The translations under genes were made by a program, and so were the position numbers. A DNA stretch of 64,000 nucleotides from Haliclona indistincta (Eukaryota > Porifera > Demospongiae > Haplosclerida > Chalinidae). Under the pieces are notes generated by a model. The model worked only from the letters and a program-made list of their open reading frames with translations. It had not been told where the DNA came from and searched no databases. This document shows, piece by piece, positions 11,074 through 21,510 of this stretch (its first letter is position 1; each line of letters starts with the position of its first letter). The stretch is from contig OZ024786.1 in the NCBI GenBank assembly GCA_964017065.1, positions 11,226,578-11,290,577 of the forward strand, read 5' to 3'.

Positions 11074-14000
11074 CTGTCCCAGGCGCTCCATACAAGATGA
11101 CTCCCTTTGGCGGCCTGATTCCCATGTCCTCGTAGTATTCAGGATGAGTTAGAGGTAGCTCAACAGACTCCTACAGTGTGTACAACACATACATGTACAA
11201 ATCATAACATGACTCTAGTTGCATGTTCATCGCATGCACACGGGACCAGAGATCAACCTAGATTGAACTCAGAAAGTGCATATATACTCGATGCAGTTTC
11301 TACCAAATCCATGTAAGTGGTTAGCACTAACGCGACCATGTGTAAGCACATAGAATAAGCTCTTGTGCACTGCAGCACAATTCCCAAGGACCAAGGCCTA
11401 GATAAGATGGAGTTAGTTCAGGGATAAGTGCTAATGAGCTCAACACTAGTAATTGTGAATCAAGATCTAGTCCACCTAGGGTTCATGGCGCATATCTTAT
11501 GACAGACTGTAATTTGAATTTTGTTCTAGCTAGCCCATAACAGAGTAAGAATCTGCTGTACCTTGATCTCTTGTATCTGCTGATGTAGTCCTCCAATGTC
11601 AGCGTACGATTCTTGAGGAGCTTTCTCTAGTTTCATCACGGACACCATAGGATCTGTGTCGTCCGATAGTACACCCACCACAGCATGAAGCTGACAAGAA
11701 ACAAACACGTCAAACTATATACAACACACACAGTACAGTGTTCCTAGTCTCGTGGGACAAACGTTCCAGGCGTGGGAACGTCTGGTCACTAACGCCAGGT
11801 ATTTGTGAGCGACGCCAACATTCTTGCGCGCTCTCATAAGCAATCAACTGACAAGCCATGTGATGAGAAGCCACATGGTGTAGTCAACTCCCAAAGGATA
11901 GACCATCATGATGGTACATGCATATGTGCATAGGACCATGCACTTCAGAGAAAAATAAGTAATATCCACAAAAAAAACATTATTTCAAGCGTCCAACACT
12001 GTACATGTACTTGTAATACACCGTAGCTAGGAGAATTGCAACAAATATAAATTAGCTAAAGAAATCAGCTATAGAAAATGTCACAAATATTGCTAGAAAG
12101 GGCACAAAACAGACCTTCAAAAATTGAATAGCAAGGTATGTTAAATATCAGTCACCTTGTTGTTGAGTAGCACGGTGCAGCCAGGCTCGATAAGATCTTT
12201 GTCAACAAACGATAGAATATTGACGTAGTACTCTGACCCGACAGAGTTGGACACGATGGCGTGGTTGTCATCAATGATCTCCTCAAGAGTACCAACAGCC
12301 ATTGGACTGCCGCGAAGATCATCAACCTTGGAACGCTCTTCCTGTGGGAGATAGAAATAATCTGAGGCTGCTAGCAAGAGCACTTTAGCCCAAAACTTTA
12401 TCCATCCTTACAACATAAATCAATTTAACCCTTCGTTGTTCTGAAAGACACAAGTTTTAAAAAATATGATTTATCTATCTCTGCAGTGTCCCACAAAGAA
12501 TATGTTACATGTACATGTAGTCACAGTACCCGATTTACGGTATATTTTATCTGGACTACAGGATAGCATGGCGAGTCCGGATAATTCAGCAAAAACAAAA
12601 AAAACTGCTACAAGCATGGCTTGTGCACGCCCAACTCATTAGTAGCATACTATTGGCTTCTGTTATTTTAACTTTAGTCTTTAGTGCTGCTTTGATGTCT
12701 ACAAATAGCCTCAAAATTTCTCTAAGAGGGCTTAGTTTTTCAGATAATACACAAAAATCCTCAAAAGCTGATCTCTTTTATACATGGGAAAAGTTCTCCA
12801 CAAGAAAACTCCAGTATGAAACCACGCCCATACATTTGCCTGACAATAATACCACAATTTTTGGTTGAAATGATATTTTGTCAAGGGAGTAAAAAGGTCA
12901 AGAACTACATACCAGGTTCTTCTCCTCCTGAGGTTTCAGTCGCTCTTGGTTTTGTATAAACTCGGCTTCCATCAGTAGGAAATCTTTGATACGCTCAAGT
13001 TTAAGCATACGCAGTCTGCACCTTGCATGAGGGGTCACTATAGAGGGACATAGAATAAAACTATAATAGAGAGTTTTAGTTAGCCGTTCACGCCAAACTG
13101 CTGAACGTCAACGGCTGGTTCAGTGACGTCACCACTTATCTTGTAACTTGTGTACACGCGAAGAAGGCAATCTAGTCGTGTACGTATACAACACTGTAGC
13201 GCGCACAGTATTTTGTAGGCACACGTAAAACACACAAAAACAGAAACCTAAGGCATGTGCCTTTGTGCTAGCCTGTAACTAATGTGCAGGAAAGCTAGAC
13301 GAGAGAAGCGAGAAGTCTTTGAAAACCATACGGGAAAACCTGGTGCCAGCCGTTGTAAACGGGAAAATTGAACGCGAGGCTGGGGTTAACGGTGGATCAC
13401 GTGCTAATTTGTGACGTCAGCATTGCCAGACGTTTACCGTTAGTGCAAATAAACGTGTAACTAAAACTCTCTAATAATGATGGACAAACAGTAATGGAGC
13501 AAATAATGAGAGTACTAGAAGAAGCAGCATACAGAATACGAGAGTGCATGTACATGTAGGGCAGTTGTTTGCACGCTAAAATGACTTATCCTTTGATTGC
13601 ATCTTCTAAAACGCAACCAGAAGTCAAACAGTTACTTTAGACTATACTTCAATGTAATTCTGCAATTTGATTGGTCAGCCTGAGGTTTTCCAAGTCATGT
13701 AAAACACCGCTGAATTTACTTAGAACACCTTTAATTAACCACGACGTTAATAACCACAACAAAATGGCGTCATCGAAAAAAGCACATGCATTAACACTGC
13801 CATCGTTCAAAAACGGGCTGTCGCTTGACTCTGGAACTTCTCTGGGCTCTCCACTACCTCAAAGGCTTCATTTGCTTAAGCGCAAATATGGTCTAAATAC
13901 CTCAGATGATAGATTCTCGGTGGCTACTGAATTTAGCTCACCTTGAAACCGAAATAGACGCCCTCGTGCTATGCACTCGGGACATCTAAAACATCGGTTT

Positions 14001-14248
14001 CCACGGTGATCTAAATCCTGGACACACCTCGAATCCATCATCTAACCTATAATTATTCATAAGCGATATGCCTAATACAGAGCACTGTTTTCAATGCAAG
14101 TACATTGAGTGCCGCAGCAAAAAAGCAGTTAACAGACAATGTGTACCTACATGTGTATAAGCTACAAACGCACCAGTACAGTATACAGAATACACTGACG
14201 TGTTCTGTCTCTGAATTAGTGCTATATGAGTGTGTATGAGAGAGAGAG

Positions 14249-14342
<94 letters not shown>

Positions 14343-14351
14343 TGTGTGTGA

Positions 14352-14418
<67 letters not shown>

Positions 14419-14823
14419 TGCGTGCGTGTGTACATATTCTGAGCGAGTGAGTGAGCAACTGTGTACATGTACAAATTTGAAAGTAGCAAACCTTGAGGCA
14501 GCTTGTTGATTGACTGTGGTCCACGGTTTTTCTTCTTCTTGCCCACCCTGGTCGGAAGAGGTGGTTCGAACTTTTTCTTCTTTTCCTGAAAAGAATGAAA
14601 AAAAAAATGGCTGACAAAGACAATACGCAAAGCAGGCTAGTCCTAGTTCTAAACAGCGTCGTTAGTAGCAACACACAAGTTGATTCACCTCGTTTTTCTT
14701 CCCCTGCTTGTTGTTGTCTCGTCGCCCGGTCGGCTGTTGTTGGCCCTGTATCAACAAAGCAAAAAGTACTCGTACACTCAGCCTTGTCCCACACTAAGCT
14801 TACGTGTAACGGTTACTTACCAT
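11074..14823 (-). CDS. PSMC1: 26S proteasome AAA-ATPase subunit Rpt2, N-terminal half only
   Basis: Seven coding exons are in phase: 14821-14823 (ATG alone), 14689-14745, 14492-14585, 12913-13037, 12156-12341, 11562-11690 and 11074-11170, 230 codons in all. The start MGQQQP keeps the Met-Gly of the family, a myristoylation site in known Rpt2. Next come a lysine-rich stretch with [14 protein letters not shown], the coiled-coil helix ([20 protein letters not shown]), the OB domain ([32 protein letters not shown]), the linker with [17 protein letters not shown] and YADIGGL, and the start of the AAA domain, [14 protein letters not shown]. The last exon stops at a donor (ACAG|GTACC) between G and K of Walker A. 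The remaining ~210 residues (Walker B, arginine fingers, C-terminal HbYX-type tail) are not found downstream before the minisatellite and the transporter genes. The gene is therefore truncated, rearranged or misassembled, or has an unusually long intron. Confidence 0.93.
14238..14430. repeat. (TG)n microsatellite with (GA)n and (CGTG)n edges
   Basis: About 190 bp of TG repeats, starting with GAGAGAGA, broken twice by TGTGAA and ending in CGTG units. It lies in the PSMC1 intron between 13037 and 14492. Long open frames across it are artefacts of the repeat. Confidence 0.98.
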
Positions 14824-15359
14824 GATGATAGCGGTGTATAGTTCTGCTTCAGTATGTAGTTGAAGACAAGGTTGAAGATCACAAAGGCATACGACGCGAT
14901 ACGAACACGTTGCTGCTGACTCTAATTATGCGTTCTAAAAAAGTATTTGTTTAAATTTATTGGCGGGAAATGTACATTTGTTGAAAATTGTCTAAAAGTT
15001 GCTCAACGCATTTTCATTACTCACCAGCTCAGAATAAGGCTGTATGAGGATATGTGCACTGACTAAACTAATTAAAGTGCCCATTCGACTATTTTGGGTT
15101 AAAAAAGTAATGTAAACGTGCTCCAAAGAAGTAATACCATGTTGGAGAATTAAACTTAGAACCATCTTCTTCATTGAGAGACATTTTAATAGCTAAATGT
15201 ATGTTTAATGTTTACCACTAGATGTAATAAAAAGAGTACATAGAACAATACATGCATAGTTATATGTATGGTGAGCAGATCAGCTGTGTTAACTGCCAGT
15301 AAAACTGATGTCGCTGTAGTGTATGAGTCTCGAGTGTGAAGGCCGAGCCGGTCACTGAG
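14824..15359. other. spacer between PSMC1 and the EF-hand gene
   Basis: It holds the PSMC1 promoter and 5' UTR near 14824-14940 and the 3' flank of the EF-hand gene. No further gene seen. Confidence 0.4.
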
Positions 15360-15947
15360 TTACAGGTCTTCGTCTGATAGCAATAGCTTGATAGCAGACT
15401 CTCGAAATTCGCTCCTTGAGATGACTCCATCGCCGTTTAGGTCTGACTTGGTAAAGAGATACTGAATCATTTCTTCAGACATGTTAGATACAACTTTGTA
15501 GCAACGATAGAATTCATCGTAAGACACTTCGCCGTTTCCATCTTCATCCAGTATGTAGAACACCATGTCACCAATACCGTGAGCTAGCTCTTTTGCGTTG
15601 GGCTTGCTGGTATACGCCTTCATCCCGGTCAAAAAGTCATCCTCGTTTGTCGGATTTTCATGCAACCCATACACCGCATTGAAAGTGGCGAAGTATTTCT
15701 TAGTCGCTTCTTCTCCTTGTTTTCTGTACTTCGCAAGTCTGGTAGCCAAGGACATTACGTCCCGTTGGTCAATAATGCCGTCCTTGTTTTCGTCCAATGC
15801 GGCGAAGCGGTCTTTCATTTTATTAATCCATCCAGGACTGTCTGTAAAGGTCGACGATTGCCGCTCCAAACCAGCGCTAGCCATAACACTAGCAACTGGT
15901 AACCGTCGCACTGTTCGCAATACTCCTAGTACTGCACTGAAAGACAT
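15360..15947 (-). CDS. EF-hand calcium-binding protein, sarcoplasmic/calexcitin-like
   Basis: Single-exon frame of 195 residues. The ATG at 15947 (MSFSAVLGVLRTVRRLP) is chosen over an upstream GTG. The N-terminal 30 residues are basic, hydroxylated and free of acids, as in mitochondrial targeting peptides. Canonical EF-hand loops are visible: DENKDGIIDQRD (about residue 47), DEDGNGEVSYDE (about 132) and DLNGDGVISRSE (about 166); the second hand around residues 80-110 (HENPTNEDDF) lacks a proper loop. Three working hands out of four and about 190 residues match the sarcoplasmic calcium-binding/calexcitin group, which buffers or senses calcium. Mitochondrial location is an inference from the leader. 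Confidence 0.85.
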   Translation of the reverse strand: MSFSAVLGVLRTVRRLPVASVMASAGLERQSSTFTDSPGWINKMKDRFAALDENKDGIIDQRDVMSLATRLAKYRKQGEEATKKYFATFNAVYGLHENPTNEDDFLTGMKAYTSKPNAKELAHGIGDMVFYILDEDGNGEVSYDEFYRCYKVVSNMSEEMIQYLFTKSDLNGDGVISRSEFRESAIKLLLSDEDL

Positions 15948-16172
15948 CTTCAAGTTCAGTCTTGTGGCAGCAGTCACTGAAGCCGGCGGATTAATTATTA
16001 ACTTCAGTGTAATAGTGTGAAAATGAAGCCTTATTGCCGCTACTGTAGTATTGCCAGGGCCATAGCAACGGCAACGGACAAAAGAATTGAAATAGCCTGT
16101 ATAAATTCATTATTCAAGCACAATACATGTACACACTGCGTGTACATCTGTCAGGAGCTAGCTACAACAAGT
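15948..16172. promoter_or_regulatory. 5' flank of the EF-hand gene
   Basis: Presumed promoter, bounded by the large palindrome. No specific element is recognised. Confidence 0.3.
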
Positions 16173-17602
16173 AGAGTAAGCCACCAATGTTCGGCCACCA
16201 TCTATTATCGGCCACTCGTTCGTACACTTGCAAATACGCTACACAGATCAAACTTGACCTACGTATAGACACACACTTCCTCTGCCTGCATTGCAAATAT
16301 GCAGCTCGTAACTGCTTCTTTGTCTACTGTGGAGACGAAGAAAGTGGGTAGCCGAAAACATCGATGTTCGGCAAAAGCAATCTATTATCGGCCACCAGTC
16401 CTAGTGACTGATAGACGAATAGGGCGGGATTGCAAGTCAGTACTGCAAACACCTTTATCCATTAGCATTACAACGAGCTACAATTGAAAAGCTCTCGTCT
16501 TGCCGTCCGGGTAATTTTCTTTTCCAAAGACCCCGGGGTCGAGCAATCTATGTTCGGCAACTCATGATATTGTTTCAATGCAATTTATGCTCAAAGAAAA
16601 CACGATTGCGATACAGAAACACGTCGGCTGAGTAGAGCCATCTCATGTCTATCACAATCACCAAAATTCAGTAACCCTGCGTTCGTCTCTTGATCGCACA
16701 AGCTGCAAACAGCCAAAATAGTGGGCGTGGCTTCCAAGGAGCAACCCATTGTTTGTAAAACAAAAAGTAAACCGAGCATTCCAGACGTCAAATTTGATTC
16801 TAAGCCTCTTTGTCTGCACTCGCAAAGTAGTTTAGCGCTGATCAGTGACTGCATTAGTAATGGATAGTAATTTTATAGAGAAGTCCTCAAATCAGCAAGC
16901 ACTGTCCATATCCATCACGAGTGCAGTCATTGATCAGCGCTAAACCACTTTGCGAGTGCCGACAAAGACGCTTAGAATCAAATTTAACTTCTGGAATGCT
17001 CGGTTTATTTTTTGTTTTACAAGCACTGGGTTACTCCTTGGAAGCCACGCCCACTATTTTGGCTGTTTGCAGCTTGTGCGATCAAGAGACGAACGCAGGG
17101 TTACTGAATTTTGGTGATTGTGATAGACATGAGATGGCTCTACTCAGCCGACGTGTTTCTGTATGGCAATCGTGTTTTCTTTGAGCATAAATTGCACTGA
17201 AACAATATCATGAGTTGCCGAACATAGATTGCTCGACCCCGGGGTCTTTGGAAAAGAAATTTACCCGGACGGCAAGACGAGAGCTTTTCAATTGTAGCTC
17301 GTTGTAATGCTAATGGATAAAGGTGTTTGCAGTACTGACTTGCAATCCCGCCCTATTCGTCTATCAGTCACTAGGACTGGTGGCCGATAATAGATTGCTT
17401 TTGCCGAACATCGATGTTTTCGGCTACCCAATTTCTTCGTCTCCACAGTAGACAAAGAAGCAGTTACGAGCTGCATATTTGCAATGCAGGCAGAGGAAGT
17501 GTGTGTCTATACGTAGGTCAAGTTTGATCTGTGTAGCGTATTTGCAAGTGTACAAACGAGTGGCCGATAATAGATGGTGGCCGAATATTGGTGGCTTACT
17601 CT
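16173..17602. mobile_element. 1.43-kb near-palindromic foldback element
   Basis: The arms 16173-16855 and about 16920-17602 are inverted copies (about 683 bp each) with only scattered differences, separated by about 64 bp. Outer ends begin AGAGTAAGCCACCAATNTTCGG. Within each arm a short motif recurs: TTCGGC...AATCTATTATCGGCCAC at two or three positions. Mirror-image open frames (for example 16299-16487 on plus and 17288-17476 on minus) reflect the symmetry and do not look like genes. No clear target duplication is seen. A foldback transposon or an inverted duplication of one element are both possible. Confidence 0.9.
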
Positions 17603-17755
17603 AGCTAATCATGACCGACTATGTGCTAATGTAGCTTCGCGCATGCGCGTGCGATCGCCGGGGATTGCAAGAAGCGCTAGCATATCATAGTGAATTCATT
17701 AAGTGGGCGAGTACGTCTCGATGGCCTCCTGTTGACTTGTGCATCATACAGCACA

Positions 17756-17873
17756 ATGCCGCGGCGAGCTAGAATCATGTCTGACGGTAAATTTAGCCTG
17801 CTGGTTGATAGTACTAGAAACTAATTGGTATTCTGCTGATATTCCAGTGCCAACCATCTACATTGACTTGTGT
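17756..17873 (+). CDS. possible first exons of a small plus-strand gene
   Basis: An ATG at 17756 opens MPRRARIMSD and meets a donor at 17787 (GACG|GTAAAT). A 61-nt intron would end at TATTCCAG|TG (17847), and the frame continues as VPTIYIDLC to another possible donor at 17874. Upstream is CpG-rich with GCGCATGCGCG. The downstream copy of this segment (near 35.95 kb) does not keep the frame, and a transposon lies just beyond, so a working gene is doubtful. No function is recognised. Confidence 0.27.
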
Positions 17874-18120
17874 GTAGGTGCTGGGCTGGTTTAGCTGCAC
17901 ATTATACATTATGACAGCTTTGGTTCAGTATTTTCCACAGTGCAAAATCTGCAGAAGTACTTCTTCACATGGTTTTAAAATACGCTGTGGCTCCGGTCCC
18001 GGCAACGGGATCGACCTTTCCATGGTTGCAGTCCCGGCAACGGGATTTTAATAGCAAATGGGTCGATCCCGGCAACGGGTATATCACTATAAAGCCTAGT
18101 TCCAATGTCAAGTTGGCAAC

Positions 18121-18190
18121 GGGTCTCTGTGGCTCAATGGGTAGGTGTTGTGCATAGCAGTATGGCGTGCTAGGGTTCGATCCCTGGTAC
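18121..18190 (+). ncRNA. tRNA-like Pol III promoter unit
   Basis: Box A TGGCTCAATGG (18130-18140) and a canonical box B GGTTCGATCCC (18174-18184) at tRNA-like spacing. A TATAAA lies about 41 bp upstream of box A, and T-runs (18197-18220) would end Pol III transcripts. The cloverleaf is imperfect, so this is a tRNA-derived SINE-type promoter, not a working tRNA gene. Confidence 0.7.
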
Positions 18191-18251
18191 ATTCTACTTT
18201 TTTTGGTTCTTTTTTTTTTCACTAAAAAAACTGTCAGGCAGAGGCTAGGTT

Positions 18252-18430
18252 TGCGCTGTTAGCTCCGTAGGACGACCCTCCCGACGATCCTTAGTTAGTT
18301 AGGAAGACACTCCCGACGATCCTTAGTTAGGAAGACCCTCCCGACGATCCTTAGTTAGGAAGACCCTCCCGACGATCCTTAGTTAGGAAGACCCTCCCGA
18401 CGATCCTTAGTTAGTTAGGAAGACCCTCCT
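18252..18430. repeat. GACGATCCTTAGTTAGG tandem module
   Basis: Five to six units of about 29-33 bp built from GACGATCCTTAGTTAGG plus AAGACCCTCCC. The same module occurs in the elements at 56.27-56.43 kb and 62.18-62.36 kb. Confidence 0.9.
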
Positions 18431-20811
18431 GGCTTTTCGCAGTTAGGCGAAGTGTTTTAAGGTCTTGGGTTTAGGATTTAGTTTTGTTATAATTTTGTTA
18501 TAATCCCGTTGCCGGGACTGCAACCATGGAAAGGTCGATCCCGTTGCCGGGATCGACCCAATTGCCATTAAAATCCCGTTGCCGGGACTGCAACTATAGA
18601 AAGGTCGATCCCGTTGCCGGGACCGGAGACACAGCGTTTAAAATAATGTACTATTAGGATCACACAAGACAACAGTTGAGAGAACGATACAAGGAGAACT
18701 ACAATGAACAAACTGAACGTTTTAAACTAATCTCATGTTACAAGACTAAATAAGCAGACAGAAGGAATGAGAAGAGTCAGCATTGCACATCAATGAGCTA
18801 AAATAATGATCACTACATAAATTTAAGTGCATCTGGAATGTGTATATATTCATGCTGTACTCTCCGATAATCTTTGACTGTACTCATTATGTGTCCACCT
18901 CTTTCAACTTTATGGGAGATAGTTCGATTGATGATGATGAAGGCAACAGTGACGATAACTAGGCATAATATTATACAAGCGAATGCATGCGTATAGTGCT
19001 CCTTAAAACCATAGCACACTACGCATGCGCATTTGAGTGTTACTGTACTCGTGTTTCGCTGCTTCAACTCTCCCTTCAGGTTCGAATTCTCTTTATTTCG
19101 TACGAAGTATTGTTCTGGCAGCATCGCCAAGTCGCTGTGCGTTTCCAGGTCAGTTTCTTTGAGCTTTAATGTTGATGCTGTAGTTTTATTCACACTGTCC
19201 CCCAGTCTAGTTTGTTGCCATTTGCTACTGTAGGTCCTCCGCCCACCTCCTTCGTGTGTATGATTTATGTTTTTATGGGGTACGAAGGGTTGAGCACATT
19301 ATTCCGGCTATTGGGGGGAAATAGAGTGTTTCCTTATCAGGCGGGCCCACCCCTTCGCATTTGTGCAAGGACAAAGAATCTTGAGTTGTGCAGATGGTTG
19401 TGGTTGCTAGCTCACTATTCAAGGTGGTCCGGTTTGAGCCTGACCAACTCAGATTATTATATTCACAAGTATTTTTAGGTCACGTATTATGTGCACATGA
19501 CTTCCCAATATGTTCTATCGTAAGGTCTGGCTCAATTTCGCAAGCATACTGTATTGCTTAGAGCTTAATAGCACACAGATAAAACATGTTTATGTGGTAC
19601 TAATTGCCCCTTGTGTTCTTTGAGACGTGAAGCTTAGGAGACAGCGACTTGGTTAGTGTGGTACAAATGTTCATACTGTCTAGTCTAGTTTGTTGCCCGT
19701 ATTTGCTACTGTAGCTCCTCCATGTCCTAGCTCCCACCTCCTTCATGTGTATTATATGTTTCCAGGGGGTACGTAGGGTTGAGCACATTATTTGGGAATA
19801 GTAGGCTATTGAATACTATTGAGGATTTTAGGTGTTTACTAGTCAGGAGGATCCACCCCTTTGCATATGTGCATGCTATGCCAGGGTCAGGGGAACGTAG
19901 AATCCTTTGTGCAGATGGAATGTTGTGGTTGCTATCTTTTCAAGGCCGTAGCAGACTGTCCGGTATAGGTCAGGCCAACTCAGAGGAGGTTGGAAGCATT
20001 CGTATGCACAAGTAACTTTAAGGTCAATTCTAGCGTTCCAGCATTCACCGTAACGGTAATCTTGGACTTTCTAGTCGGTCTCTAGGCAAGACTTAGCGCT
20101 CACCACTGAAGATGATTATGGTGATGCCTTCCTCCATGAGGAACTAATGGCTTCATTAGCACTAGTCACCTGTGTATAGTTTCTTGTTTCTTAGGTCTAA
20201 GCTACTGTTGTTTGTACTTTTAGTTCCGTTTTCTCTCCTTGTCATAGACTGTGTACCATACTGTACTTTTGCGATGTATTGTGTAAGGTATATTGTCAGA
20301 GCAGTTGCATGTAGCTATAGGCATAGTAAATCCACCAGGCATCAACACCATTGGTGTCTGTGTCCTTGCACCATTGGGTTTGTGTGTAGTAGCTGCTCAA
20401 AATAACACTTGAACATTATTACATCACTTACTGAGTTTTGCTGTGCTGTCATGTTTAATTGTGTATCACTGTTGTGTTCTATTCTTCCTTTTGTGTATTC
20501 ATGTTTTCATGTATCACCTTTACTCAGCTCTTTCTATCACATGTTCATAGATCTTTCTAGAACTTCTCTGCATGTGTATAAATACCACTGAGTTCAGTTC
20601 TTTGGTTAAGCTAAAAACTATTTTGCTATCAGTAGCTGTGTCCTCGCTGCTCTAATTCTTCTTTGCTCTTGTTGGCTAAACTTGTCCATTTTCTCCTCTC
20701 TTGGCACAGACTGACACTCTTGTTGACCTCTCATCCTGTTCCGTGCTAGCTGCACTGCTTCTGGCTCTCGTGGCTTACTGTGAGTCCCAAAATACCTTGC
20801 AAGATCATTAG

Positions 20812-21510
20812 AGACTCTAGTACCAGCATCACTGTAGGAGACACTAGTACCAGCATCACTGTAGTAGAGACACTAGTACCAGCATCACTGTAGTAGACAC
20901 AAGTATCAGCATCACTATAGTAGAAACTAGTACCAGCATCACTGTAGTAGACACAAGTATCAGCATCACTATAGTAGAAACTAGTACCAGCATCACTGTA
21001 GTAGACACAAGTATCAGCATCACTATAGTAGACACTAGTACCAGCATCACTGTAGTAGACACAAGTATCAGCATCACTATAGTAGAAACTAGTACCAGCA
21101 TCACTGTAGTAGACACTATTACCAGCATCACTGTAGTAGAGACACTAGTACCAGCATCACTGTAGTAGAGACACTAGTACCAGCATCCTTGTAGTAGAGA
21201 CACTAGTACCAGCATCACTGTAGTAGAGACACTAGTACCAGCATCACTGTAGTAGACACTAGTACCAGCATCACTGTAGTAGAGACACTAGTACCAGCAT
21301 CACTGTAGTAGAGACACTAGTACCAGCATCCTTGTAGTAGAGACACTAGTACCAGCATCACTGTAGTAGAGACACTAGTACCAGCAGCACTGTAGTAGAG
21401 ACACTAGTACCAGCAGCACTGTAGTAGAGACACTAGTACCAGCAGCACTGTAGTAGAGACACTAGTACCAGTAGCACTGTAGTAGAGACACTAGTACCAG
21501 CATCACTGTA
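20812..21510. repeat. 27/29-bp minisatellite with a 54-bp dimer section
   Basis: Tandem units of ACTAGTACCAGCATCACTGT followed by AGTAGAGAC. The left part alternates two 27-bp variants (CAAGTATCAGCATCACTATA and CTAGTACCAGCATCACTGTA) as a 54-bp dimer; the right part is 29-bp monomers containing GAGACAC. A minus-strand open frame across it is a repeat artefact. Confidence 0.95.

Larger units (their letters stand above)
17983..18636. mobile_element. Mutator-like MITE carrying a Pol III cassette, copy 1
   Basis: The 654-bp element is bounded by the perfect 9-bp duplication TTTAAAATA (17974-17982 and 18637-18645). Ends are CGCTGTGKCTCCGGTCCCGG inverted, followed by several CCCGGCAACGGGAT blocks and their inverse at the other side. 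Inside are TATAAAG (about 18088), a tRNA-like promoter, T-runs, five GACGATCCTTAGTTAGGAAG-type repeats, and a tail with GGTCTTGGGTTTAGG. The internal part is shared with elements at 56.0 and 61.95 kb; the ends are not. A 9-bp duplication is typical of Mutator-like elements. No transposase. Confidence 0.9.
17880..20800. repeat. segmental duplication, copy 1
   Basis: Long colinear similarity to about 35965-38500: for example ATTTTCCACAGTGCAAAATC, CATGCTGTACTCTC...TTTGACTGTACTCATTATGTG, GGGGGTACGTAGGGTTGAGC and TTCTTGTTTCTTAGGTCTAAGC occur in the same order in both. Copy 1 carries a transposon insertion at 17983-18636. Open frames in the two copies are not conserved, so the segment is probably non-coding: promoter, UTR or old repeat. 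Both copies lie upstream, on the plus strand, of unusual coding units (24.8 kb and 39.8 kb). Confidence 0.8.

Noticed and set aside
13671..13946. 91-codon plus-strand frame in the PSMC1 intron, followed by [15 protein letters not shown] sequence
   Set aside because: It may be a tiny non-LTR retrotransposon remnant, but there are stops and too little sequence to support it.
14091..14794. Long open frames across the TG repeat, both strands
   Set aside because: They translate the microsatellite (poly Thr-His, Val-Cys) and overlap confirmed PSMC1 exons; not genes.
18121..18190. Functional tRNA genes at 18.1, 56.1 and 62.1 kb
   Set aside because: A and B boxes are good, but the stems do not form a proper cloverleaf, and each copy lies in a transposon with the same downstream module.
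18813..19193. 126-codon minus-strand frame with a hydrophobic segment (ACIILCLVIVTVAFIII)
   Set aside because: The duplicate near 36.1-36.4 kb has indels that destroy the frame, so it is not conserved; kept only as a remote possibility.
20856..21131. Minus-strand 91-codon repeat protein (VSTTVMLVL units)
   Set aside because: Direct translation of the 27-bp minisatellite.
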